Under the pieces are notes generated by a model. It was not told the DNA's origin. It saw only the letters and a program-made list of their open reading frames with translations, and ran no database searches. DNA of 64,000 bases from Bacteroidales bacterium (lineage in GTDB: Bacteria > Bacteroidota > Bacteroidia > Bacteroidales > WCHB1-69): assembly GCA_024400635.1 (NCBI GenBank), contig JAKSMI010000001.1, positions 691,534 through 755,533 of the forward strand, given 5' to 3'. The translations under genes were made by a program, and so were the position numbers. Of the stretch, positions 7,522 to 14,758 are shown in pieces (position 1 is the first letter of the stretch; every line of letters starts with the position of its first letter).

Positions 7522-7995
7522 ATGAAAAGATTATTTTTACTACTGTTAATAAGTTTGACAGTAAGTTATGCAAACGCCCAAGACACAAAAGGGGACTACT
7601 ACACTCCGGAAATTGAATGTCTCGGCGTTGAGGAAGATGGTTCGCAAACTTTGAGGTCCTGGGGAGTTGGCCGCAACAAGCAGGACGCGATTGAGCAGGC
7701 CAAGAAAAACGCCGTTAAGGCCGTGCTGTTTAAGGGAATTCAGAAAGGAAACGGAGAATGCAACGTTCGCCCGCTCATTTATGAAGTGAACGCACAGGAA
7801 AGGTACCAATACTATTTCAATATATTCTTTAAGGATGACGGGGAATATTTGAAATACGTGTCCATGGAGGACACGCGCCCACTCACGGCCAAGAAGAAAA
7901 AAAATGACGTGGGTGTCCGCTTCGGCATCACGGTACGCGTACTACGTGCCGAATTATTGCAAAGACTGATTGAAGATAAAATCGTAAAACCATAA
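7522..7995 (+). CDS. Small secreted protein, paralogue of the previous gene
   Basis: 157 residues with a signal peptide ending near YANAQ. It shares with the product of 7034-7492 the helix AIEQAKKNAVKAVLFKGI, a Cys in an NGECNVRPLI stretch (GECNQKPII in the partner), and the block YFNIFFKDDGEYLKYV. The C-terminus ends in basic and leucine-rich VRVLRAELLQRLIEDKIV. The paired Cys and the shared core suggest the two proteins may form a heteromer; that is inference. Base composition is GC-richer than the modules on either side. Confidence 0.7.
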   Translation: MKRLFLLLLISLTVSYANAQDTKGDYYTPEIECLGVEEDGSQTLRSWGVGRNKQDAIEQAKKNAVKAVLFKGIQKGNGECNVRPLIYEVNAQERYQYYFNIFFKDDGEYLKYVSMEDTRPLTAKKKKNDVGVRFGITVRVLRAELLQRLIEDKIVKP

Positions 7996-8000
7996 GTATT

Positions 8001-8726
8001 ATGAAAAAAATTGTTCTATTATTTTTAGTGAACCTTCTGTGCGCGGGATTCATCTGCGCACAAGACGTGATATATCTCAACAATGGCAATGTTGTCAAAG
8101 GAAAGGTGATTAACGACAAGGATGAGATTACCATCCAAATGCCCTCGGGGGAGACGCTCAGCTATAAAAAAACGGAAGTTCGCGACATTCAAATTGGCAA
8201 AACCCAGGTAACCGTGCCGGAAACGCCCCAAAGACCAAAATACGTTGACTACTCCAACAACGACAAAGGATGGTGGTGCGCAGCAGAGTCTTGGGTGACG
8301 GGGTCGTTTTACCGCACTTCAAAAAACCTGTGGGGAATATCGCTAAACTTCATCAACGGATACCGCTTTTCGGAATATCTGAAAGTCGGCGTGGGCGTGG
8401 GCGTGCGCGGCTATTTTACCAATGACGAACTTTTTAAAGAAGAAATTCTGATAAAGAGGCAAAAACGTGCCATGATTTGCGCGCCTATTTTCGTTGACGT
8501 GAGAGGAAACTTCATAACCCAACAAACCCGGATGTGTGTCCCGTTCTGGAACGCAAGCGTCGGTTACGCCATCCTTGACCAATTTTTCTACACGGCCGGC
8601 CTGGGCATCCGCGTGGGACAAAAGAGAAACGATTTCGTCTTCAGCATCAACTACCAGGGACAATTGCTTCCTTACAACAATAAATACGTTAACGGGATAA
8701 GTTTCAGAATCGGCTACGAATTCTAA
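8001..8726 (+). CDS. Outer-membrane beta-barrel protein with N-terminal small beta domain
   Basis: 241 residues. The signal peptide ends near GFICAQD. Residues 21-70 make a short beta domain (DVIYLNNGNVVKGKVI, GETLSYKKTEVRDIQ) seen at the start of many Bacteroidota exported proteins. A short Pro-rich linker (VPETPQRP) follows, then about 150 residues of alternating strands ending in the aromatic terminal strand ISFRIGYEF, as expected of an 8-stranded barrel. It is probably the outer-membrane partner of the soluble proteins encoded beside it in the module. The 5-nt gap to the upstream gene supports co-transcription. Confidence 0.75.
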   Translation: MKKIVLLFLVNLLCAGFICAQDVIYLNNGNVVKGKVINDKDEITIQMPSGETLSYKKTEVRDIQIGKTQVTVPETPQRPKYVDYSNNDKGWWCAAESWVTGSFYRTSKNLWGISLNFINGYRFSEYLKVGVGVGVRGYFTNDELFKEEILIKRQKRAMICAPIFVDVRGNFITQQTRMCVPFWNASVGYAILDQFFYTAGLGIRVGQKRNDFVFSINYQGQLLPYNNKYVNGISFRIGYEF

Positions 8727-8759
8727 TCATTATTGGCAAAACACATAAATACTATACCC

Positions 8760-9707
8760 ATGAAAAAGACATTATTAGTTATTTTGTTGATAACCACTTT
8801 GTCCGCCTTCTGCTTCGGACAAGCAAAAAAGCCCACCATCATGGTTATGCCCAGTGACGTATGGTGCAACACAAACGGCTATATGACAAGTTATGACAAC
8901 CAGGGGTCAACGCAAAAGATACCCGACTATAAAAATGCTTTGCAGAGCGACCCGGACCTGCTGCTTGTCATCTCAAAGATAAACACCTTGATGGCGGAGA
9001 GGGGATTTCCATTGAAAGATTTGGAATCCACGCTCAAGTCAATAGAACAAAGAATGGCGGAGGACAACATGACCACCAGCAAGACCTCCGGTGCCGAGCT
9101 GGCAGAATCTCCACTCGACCGCATCAGAAGAACCGCCAAGGCGGATATAATCATGCAGATGACGTGGACGGTCAATACAACGGGTCCCAAAAAAACCATC
9201 ACTTTTAACTTACAGGGCATTGATTCATATACAAACAAGCAGATTGCGGGAGCTCAAGGCACCGGCCAACCCTCATTCACCGCAGAAATCCCTGTCCTGC
9301 TGGAAGAAGCCGTCATAAATCATCTCGATGCCTTTTGCTCCCAACTCCAATCCTATTTTGAAGAGCTGCAAAATATAGGCCGCGAGGTGTCGGTGGATAT
9401 CCGGGTATTCGATACCGGGGAAATGGATCTTGAGACAGAATTCAATGGCGTTGAACTATCAGAGATCATTGACGACTGGATGGCTCAAAACACCGTGGAA
9501 CACAGATTCAACAAGTCCGACGCGAGCGAGAATTTCATCCAATTCGAACAAGTGAGGATACCTCTCTATAAAATGAACGGGGCAGCCATGGACACGGAAG
9601 CGTTTGTCCGCGAATTACGCAATTTCCTGCGCAAAAATTATGAAATCCAATCCAAAGTAATGACGAGAGGATTGGGAAGAGCTATTTTAGTAATCGGTGA
9701 AAAATAA
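8760..9707 (+). CDS. DUF6175-like secreted protein
   Basis: 315 residues from ATG 8760; the longer TTG start at 8733 would put nine polar residues before the signal peptide MKKTLLVILLITTLSA. The mature part starts KKPTIMVMPSDVWC and has a DxLLxVISKINTLMAERGFPLKDLE helix, ADIIMQMTWTV, a central beta core, and a C-terminal helical region ending in VMTRGLGRAILVIGEK. This pattern fits the DUF6175 family of Bacteroidota, from memory and not checked by search. The fold recalls the CsgG/TolB-N alpha-beta class used in envelope assemblies. It sits between the barrel gene and the helical secreted protein, so all five products may work as one envelope complex. Confidence 0.7.
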   Translation: MKKTLLVILLITTLSAFCFGQAKKPTIMVMPSDVWCNTNGYMTSYDNQGSTQKIPDYKNALQSDPDLLLVISKINTLMAERGFPLKDLESTLKSIEQRMAEDNMTTSKTSGAELAESPLDRIRRTAKADIIMQMTWTVNTTGPKKTITFNLQGIDSYTNKQIAGAQGTGQPSFTAEIPVLLEEAVINHLDAFCSQLQSYFEELQNIGREVSVDIRVFDTGEMDLETEFNGVELSEIIDDWMAQNTVEHRFNKSDASENFIQFEQVRIPLYKMNGAAMDTEAFVRELRNFLRKNYEIQSKVMTRGLGRAILVIGEK

Positions 9708-9713
9708 AATTCT

Positions 9714-10670
9714 ATGAAAAAGTTAGCATTTTTAATATTGTCAGCTGCGATGCTGTTGCCATGGGGCAAGGTTTCCGCACAAACAGACTTTTCCTCAGGA
9801 GAGTCCCGTATCCCCTTATCCGTGGTTATACCCGAACAGGTGAACAAACTGTCGCCCGGCTCGGAAAGCTACCTCACGAACAAGCTGAAACAGGCAGCCG
9901 CGGCAAACGGATTATCCGTCAACGAAGGCCTTTCACGTTTTTTCATCACGGCGGTAATCACGCCGCTCACAAAGGACGTGGTTCCCGGACCGCCCCAGCA
10001 AATTGCCCAGAACCTGGAAATAACGCTCTACATTGCCGACGGCTTCGACCAAAAGGTGTTTGCCACCACAAACGTTACCGCCAAAGGGGTGGGAACCAAT
10101 GACACCAAGGCATACATTGATGCCGTCAAGCACATCAACGTCAAGTCGAAGGAGTTGAAGGAATTTACGGAAGAGGGCAAAAAGAAAATCATTGCCTACT
10201 ATGAGGCGCAATGCGACAACATCATCAAAAAAGCCAACAGTCTGGCCACGCAAAAAGAGTATGAAGCCGCCATCTACGAGCTGACCGCCATTCCAGATGT
10301 TTGCAGCTGCTATGACAGGGCCTTGGCCGCCACCGCCACCATATACCAGCAATACATTGACCACCTGTGCGACATAAATCTGGCAAAGGCCAAAATGGCA
10401 TGGGCAGCCGACCAAAACAGTTTTGGGGCAAGTGCCGCCGGCGAATATCTCGCCTATGTTTACCCCGACGCAAAATGCTATGGGGAAGCCATGGACTTAT
10501 ATAAGGAAATAAAGAGAAAGGTGTTGGACGACTGGAAATTTGAAATGAAAATTTACCAAGACGGCGTGGACCTGGAAAAGGAACGCATCAAGGCATGGCG
10601 CGCCGTCGGCGTGGCATACGGAAACCACCAACAACCGGTCACCACGTATGTAAATTGGTTATTTAGATAA
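9714..10670 (+). CDS. Secreted protein with helical-repeat-like C-terminal half
   Basis: 318 residues with a signal peptide ending near GKVSAQT. Residues 25-140 look like a CsgG/TolB-N-type alpha-beta domain (SRIPLSVVIPEQVN, LSPGSESYLTNKLKQAAAAN, FFITAVITPLTKDVV). The second half is helical: a KKANSLATQKEYEAAIYELTAI unit with the spacing of tetratricopeptide helices, then YDRALAATATIYQQYID and AGEYLAYVYPDAKCYGEAMD. The last gene of the five-gene module, 6 nt after the DUF6175-like gene. Codon use is GC-rich (GCC, GGC, CTG frequent), unlike the neighbouring modules. Function unknown. Confidence 0.7.
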   Translation: MKKLAFLILSAAMLLPWGKVSAQTDFSSGESRIPLSVVIPEQVNKLSPGSESYLTNKLKQAAAANGLSVNEGLSRFFITAVITPLTKDVVPGPPQQIAQNLEITLYIADGFDQKVFATTNVTAKGVGTNDTKAYIDAVKHINVKSKELKEFTEEGKKKIIAYYEAQCDNIIKKANSLATQKEYEAAIYELTAIPDVCSCYDRALAATATIYQQYIDHLCDINLAKAKMAWAADQNSFGASAAGEYLAYVYPDAKCYGEAMDLYKEIKRKVLDDWKFEMKIYQDGVDLEKERIKAWRAVGVAYGNHQQPVTTYVNWLFR

Positions 10671-10695
10671 ATTTAACTTTATGTATTCATCATTA

Positions 10696-10736
10696 AAAAC
10701 CGAAGAGGATAATGCGATAACTATCCGGCAAACAAA
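10696..10736 (+). promoter_or_regulatory. Conserved leader element, copy 5 (variant)
   Basis: CCGAAGA (10700-10706) is followed by stem GGATA (10707-10711), loop ATGCGATAAC (10712-10721) and stem TATCC (10722-10726), then GG and 8 nt to ATG 10737. The 5-bp stem has a different sequence from the CCC/GGG stem of copies 1-4 but pairs perfectly, which is compensatory change. The CCGAnGR entry and the loop are kept. Confidence 0.75.
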
Positions 10737-11441
10737 ATGAAAAAAATATTATTTTCTATTATTATTCTTTCAATTTCACTAACTTCTTTTGCTCAGATGT
10801 ATGAAGTGGGACACGTTTATGAGATTAATGGCGTTAAGGGTTTGGTTTATAAAGTTTCTCCTAATCAACGGCACGGCATGATGATTTCCATTGATTGCGT
10901 TCCAGCCAAGTCTTCTGTTTTTTGCACAGATAAAGTTTCATTCGACACCGTAATATGCCAGAGTGATAATGGTAAGGAAAACTTTGCCGCAATAGAAAAA
11001 TACATCACGGACAACAATTTGTCCTGGGACAAATTTCCCGTATTCCAGTGGATCAAAGAAAACAGAAATGGATGGTATCTCCCATCTATAAAAGAATTAC
11101 GGGAAGTTTATGAGGTTTTGTATGAAACTACTTTCGTAAATAGTAAAATCACGGGAAAAGATAAAAAAGTAAAAGCCATTAATAAGGAAATTAAAGATAA
11201 CGGAGGAACTCCATTTGGCAAATCAATGATTTCCAGCACTGAATTTAAAATTACCAACAAGAAAAATAAATCTAAATATTATGTGTTCAGCATAGTTAAA
11301 GAAGTTCAATCTTCTTCAGGAGATGGTCTTTTAGCTGCTGCCTTAACAGTGGCAGCTAATGCGAATACGGATATCTACGACATATTAATTCGTTCTGTGA
11401 CAACAAAAGCTGATGGCACAAGACTTATCATGGAGTTTTAA
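10737..11441 (+). CDS. Secreted protein with DUF1566/Lcl-like (lectin-fold) domain
   Basis: 234 residues with a signal peptide ending near LTSFAQM. The mature protein begins EVGHVYEINGVKGLVYKV. It has RNGWYLPSIKELREVYEV, close to the GWRLPTxxEL signature of DUF1566/Lcl and FISUMP-type C-type-lectin-like domains, and a later strand pair SKYYVFSIVKEVQ and DILIRSVTT near the end, where this fold has its closing strands. There are few Cys. It is likely a ligand-binding or structural surface protein. It is first in a three-gene module with the WG-repeat protein and an unknown, with 16 and 11 nt gaps. Confidence 0.7.
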   Translation: MKKILFSIIILSISLTSFAQMYEVGHVYEINGVKGLVYKVSPNQRHGMMISIDCVPAKSSVFCTDKVSFDTVICQSDNGKENFAAIEKYITDNNLSWDKFPVFQWIKENRNGWYLPSIKELREVYEVLYETTFVNSKITGKDKKVKAINKEIKDNGGTPFGKSMISSTEFKITNKKNKSKYYVFSIVKEVQSSSGDGLLAAALTVAANANTDIYDILIRSVTTKADGTRLIMEF

Positions 11442-11457
11442 TTTGATGATTTTATTT

Positions 11458-12729
11458 ATGAAACACATTTTAACCATTATTTGTTTACTTTTGAGCGTTT
11501 GTCTTTGGGGACAAAATCTCACACCAAAAAAAGTCGGAAAGTTATGGGGTTTCGCCAACGAAAATGATTCTATGGTAATCCCGGCAAAATATTCCGCGGT
11601 CGGAGATTTTTTCTATCAATACTACACCTGGGTAAATATTGGAGGTAAAGGAAATGACGACGAGCTTCCTTTTGGCGGCAAATGGGGGGTGATTGACGTT
11701 CATGGCAACGAAGTCTGCCCCGTAAATTATGACTATGTTGACTATTGCGCCTCAGATTTGGTCGCGGTAAATTTGGGCGGCGTGATGAATAAGAAGACGA
11801 TGGTCATTGACGGAGGCCTTTGGGGTTTTGTCGATTTAAAAACAGGACAAGTATGTGTTCCCGTTGAATATACGCAGGTAAGCGCCTTTATTAACAGCGA
11901 TGTCGCCTGGATGCAAAAAGGCGGAACACTAAAAAAGAAGATTTTATATGAAGATGTCAAGAATGAAAAAGGTAAAGTAGTAGGACATAAACGACTTTTT
12001 CATGTATTCAATGACTTTAATCTCCTTAAGGCTTTTGAACGTTTTTATCTCACGGGAGCATGGGGACTTGTTGCCAAAGATGGGACAACTTTAACCCCTT
12101 TTGATTATTCCTGCGGAGGTAATTTCAAAAACGGCACGTGCGCCATAAATAAATCCGGTCGCTATGGATTGATGGATATGACTGGAAAAGAACTTATTCC
12201 GTGCCAATACGAAGATATCAGCGAATGCTACGACGAAGGCGTTGTTTGGGTATGGGAAGAATCTTCTTCCGGGAAGAACAAAATCGGATTACTCTCCAAA
12301 AACGGAAAGAAATTAAGCGAAATGAAATACGAGTCGGTCGGAAACTTTGTTGATAGTGTGGCTTGGTTTGTCATCAATGACAAAATTGGCTTGATTGATT
12401 GTAATGGCAAAGAACTTCGTCCTGCTACGTTCCAAAAAGTTGGAGAATTTAACCACAATCTGGCTTTTTGTTCAACAGATGGGGTAACCTTTGGCATAAT
12501 CGATAATAAAGGTAAACAAATTTTGCCTGAACAATATTCGAATATGGCAGCTAAGTTCGGGGAAGGTTCTCCTTTTGTTTTCAACAATGGAACAAATTTC
12601 ATCAGTTGGGTTAAACAAGGTTCTGATTCTTACAGTTGGATTGACCAGAATGGAAATATTATTATTTCTAATGCAAAGATTGAATACACCTTGTTTGATG
12701 TAATACCTAATGAATTATGGGACTATTAA
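11458..12729 (+). CDS. Secreted WG-repeat protein
   Basis: 423 residues from ATG 11458; longer starts would overlap the previous gene. The signal peptide ends near CLWGQN. The mature part is a row of WG (KWG) repeats: GKLWGFANENDSMVIPAKYS, GKWGVIDVHGNEVCPVNYDY, GLWGFVDLKTGQVCVPVEY, GAWGLVAKDGTTLTPFDYS, GRYGLMDMTGKELIPCQYED, NKIGLLSKNGKKL, DKIGLIDCNGKEL and TFGIIDNKGKQILPEQYS. WG repeats form beta-propeller-like or solenoid scaffolds of unknown partner. The degree of repeat conservation suggests an intact, selected protein. Confidence 0.88.
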   Translation: MKHILTIICLLLSVCLWGQNLTPKKVGKLWGFANENDSMVIPAKYSAVGDFFYQYYTWVNIGGKGNDDELPFGGKWGVIDVHGNEVCPVNYDYVDYCASDLVAVNLGGVMNKKTMVIDGGLWGFVDLKTGQVCVPVEYTQVSAFINSDVAWMQKGGTLKKKILYEDVKNEKGKVVGHKRLFHVFNDFNLLKAFERFYLTGAWGLVAKDGTTLTPFDYSCGGNFKNGTCAINKSGRYGLMDMTGKELIPCQYEDISECYDEGVVWVWEESSSGKNKIGLLSKNGKKLSEMKYESVGNFVDSVAWFVINDKIGLIDCNGKELRPATFQKVGEFNHNLAFCSTDGVTFGIIDNKGKQILPEQYSNMAAKFGEGSPFVFNNGTNFISWVKQGSDSYSWIDQNGNIIISNAKIEYTLFDVIPNELWDY

Positions 12730-12740
12730 AATTATCTACA

Positions 12741-13970
12741 ATGAAACATATATTAAATGTCATTATATTATCTGTTATATTGTCCTTTTCATGTTTTACG
12801 GCTTTTTGTCAAAGAAAAAGCATAAACGAAAATTATAACAGAAGTTCTTTGTATCAGATACTGATTTCCCATCCTGAATTGAAGATGAATTCAGAGATAG
12901 TTTCAGCTTATATGTCCTTGCCCGTTCAAGACAAATACAACGACCATAGCTTGAGTCTTAAGTACATTACCGCTTCACAAAAGGAAAGCAAAAAAAACGG
13001 TAAAAAAGCTATCGATGAATTTATCATTAAAAATGAAATAGCTAAACGTTTGGTTTCAAAATGGTTTAACCGGGACTATACCGATGGCGGATTTGATGTC
13101 AATTTAATTGCGGAACGCGGCAATTACAATGCGTCACAAAGCGATGTCGCCATTGCACTTAATTCACAACGTGGTCTTGCCATGCTCTCCGATGCCGGGG
13201 AAAATCTTATTGGCAATACTTTTGTCATTTTCAATGATGTAACTTATGTCGATAAAGAAGCCAATGCTCAAATTGCCAAAGCAGCTCTTCAATTGGTAGG
13301 GACAATCTTAGGAAAATTTGTCGGAGGAGCGGGAAATATTGCAACACTGGGAGGCTCCATAGCAGATGCCATTTCCGGCTTCACGGTTAAAATTGAATCA
13401 CATTTGTATCGTTTGGAATGGACAGAAGAAACTTCAAACTTTTTTTATCAAAATTGTTACTACGACAAAAAAACTGTAAATACTGAAAAAAAACAGAACT
13501 ATATAAATGACAAGGAACATTTCAAACTCGTTTATGTGGGTTCCTATTCATCTGTAAGTTCTAAGACGACAATGCGAGGCATTTATAAACCTGAGGACGT
13601 TTTTAGAAAGGTTTTGGCTCGCTCTATCGACGAAAACATCGTGTCCCTTCAACGTAAATTTGAAGTGTTCAAAGTTACCGTACCTGTCTATAGCGTGAAA
13701 AACAATATGGTTTGCGCCCAAATTGGATTAAAAGAGGGAATCGACCTCAATTCTCGCTTTGAAGTTTTAGAAAGAAACATCGATGAAAATGGTAAGACAA
13801 CGTATGTGAGAAAAGGTGTTATCAAACCTATCAAAGGCAAAATTTGGGATAATAGATTTATGGCCACCGAAGAAGGCACCAACGAAGCAAACCTGAATTA
13901 TACTTCATTTGAAATTGTGAGTGGAAAAGATATCTACCCCGGCATGCTTTTGCGAGAAATTAAATTTTAA
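12741..13970 (+). CDS. Secreted protein of unknown function with a Gly-rich hydrophobic segment
   Basis: 409 residues from ATG 12741, 11 nt after the upstream stop. The signal peptide ends near FTAFCQR. A helical N-terminal part is followed by FVIFNDVTYVDKEANAQ and a Gly/Ala-rich stretch QLVGTILGKFVGGAGNIA that could insert in a membrane. The last 90 residues look like a small beta-barrel domain (VPVYSVKNNMVCAQIGLKEG, SRFEVLERNIDENGKTTYV, GVIKPIKGKIWDNR, FEIVSGKDIYPGMLLREI). This resembles the C-terminal domain of FlgT-like and other envelope assembly proteins. The comparison is loose and no function is assigned. Confidence 0.65.
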   Translation: MKHILNVIILSVILSFSCFTAFCQRKSINENYNRSSLYQILISHPELKMNSEIVSAYMSLPVQDKYNDHSLSLKYITASQKESKKNGKKAIDEFIIKNEIAKRLVSKWFNRDYTDGGFDVNLIAERGNYNASQSDVAIALNSQRGLAMLSDAGENLIGNTFVIFNDVTYVDKEANAQIAKAALQLVGTILGKFVGGAGNIATLGGSIADAISGFTVKIESHLYRLEWTEETSNFFYQNCYYDKKTVNTEKKQNYINDKEHFKLVYVGSYSSVSSKTTMRGIYKPEDVFRKVLARSIDENIVSLQRKFEVFKVTVPVYSVKNNMVCAQIGLKEGIDLNSRFEVLERNIDENGKTTYVRKGVIKPIKGKIWDNRFMATEEGTNEANLNYTSFEIVSGKDIYPGMLLREIKF

Positions 13971-13995
13971 TATTAATTTCCTTTTTTTATTAATT

Positions 13996-14036
13996 TAAAA
14001 CCGACGAGCCGATGGGATATAACTGGCCTAATTATT
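13996..14036 (+). promoter_or_regulatory. Conserved leader element, copy 6 (variant)
   Basis: CCGACGA (14001-14007), GCC (14008-14010), loop GATGGGATATAACT (14011-14024), GGC (14025-14027), then 9 nt to ATG 14037. The short stem is again different in sequence but complementary. The core ATGSGAWA is kept with two extra bases. The preceding TTTAAAACC matches copy 4. Confidence 0.65.
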
Positions 14037-14243
14037 ATGAAGAAATTTTTATTAATCGTTGGCATTGCAGCAATTACAGTGTTATCTTTGTCATCATGCA
14101 AAAAAAATTGTACATGCAAAGAGTCCATGTCTGGTTATTCACAGACTATTGATCTTTCCAATACTGGCACCACATGTAGTGCTTTCCAAAGCGAATTAAA
14201 TATTGCTGGTGCCGACGACGGTCAAAAATGGACTTGCAAATAA
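14037..14243 (+). CDS. Small Cys-rich lipoprotein
   Basis: 68 residues. MKKFLLIVGIAAITVLSL leads to the lipobox SSC, so Cys21 is the likely lipidated residue. The mature part of about 48 residues has four more cysteines (KKNCTCKESM, TTCSAF, WTCK), suggesting two disulfides in the periplasm or outside. No family is recognised. It is the only gene of the last leader module and is followed at once by a strong terminator, so it is probably an independent or final unit. Confidence 0.7.
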   Translation: MKKFLLIVGIAAITVLSLSSCKKNCTCKESMSGYSQTIDLSNTGTTCSAFQSELNIAGADDGQKWTCK

Positions 14244-14267
14244 TTGAATCTTTTTACCAAAAATGAG

Positions 14268-14300
14268 AGAGGATGGCTACTTTTAGCCATCCTCTTTTTT
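14268..14300 (+). terminator. Rho-independent terminator closing the accessory region
   Basis: The arms GAGGATGGCTA (14269-14279) and TAGCCATCCTC (14284-14294) pair perfectly around a CTTT loop and are followed by TTTTTT. It is the only clear terminator on the + strand between 633 and 14300. Confidence 0.9.
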
Positions 14301-14335
14301 GTTTGTCAAATTTTTAACCTAACAATAATTTTTTG

Positions 14336-14343
14336 TATCTTTG
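14336..14343 (+). promoter_or_regulatory. Bacteroidota -7 box for the dksA-like/lspA operon
   Basis: TATCTTTG matches TAnnTTTG and lies 27 nt before ATG 14371. This argues against the longer TTG start at 14341, which falls inside the box. Confidence 0.7.
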
Positions 14344-14370
14344 CAACGTTATATTAAAAATTTTAACATT

Positions 14371-14754
14371 ATGCCACGGAAACCTATTGTTAGATATTCA
14401 GACGAAGAATTGGCAGAATTCAAGGTTCTTATCGAAGGAAAAATTGCAGAAGCTAAAAAAAACTTGGCTGCATATCTCGATGCATACAGCAATGCTGGCA
14501 ATGATACTATGGACACCGCTCCTACTTTCAAAAATCTTGAAGAAGGAAACATGGTCCTGTCGAAAGAAGAAAACGGCCAACTTGCTGCCCGCCTTGAGAA
14601 ATACATCAAGAATCTTGAAGCCGCTCTGATTCGTATCGAAAACAAAACTTACGGCATCTGCCGCGTTACTGGAAAACTCATTCCCAAGGAACGTCTCAGA
14701 ATCGTCCCTCATGCCACACTCAGTTACGAAGCTAAGATGAATCAGAACAAATAG
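14371..14754 (+). CDS. TraR/DksA-family zinc-finger-like transcription factor
   Basis: 127 residues. The N-terminal two thirds is a helical hairpin (ELAEFKVLIEGKIAEAKKNL to GQLAARLEKYIKNLEAALIRI) and the end is the DksA finger region YGICRVTGKLIPKERLRIVP. Only the first Cys of the usual four is left (YGICRVTG), a degenerate form that is normal in Bacteroidota homologues. DksA-type proteins bind the RNA polymerase secondary channel and tune transcription with ppGpp. The gene is 4 nt ahead of lspA, an arrangement also common in this phylum. Confidence 0.88.
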   Translation: MPRKPIVRYSDEELAEFKVLIEGKIAEAKKNLAAYLDAYSNAGNDTMDTAPTFKNLEEGNMVLSKEENGQLAARLEKYIKNLEAALIRIENKTYGICRVTGKLIPKERLRIVPHATLSYEAKMNQNK

Positions 14755-14758
14755 CTAA

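Noticed and set aside
1132..14036. Integron-like attC sites as the explanation of the repeated element
   Set aside because: The element lies before start codons at fixed spacing, not after genes; it lacks the GTTRRRY core sites, is too short, and no integron integrase is in the window.
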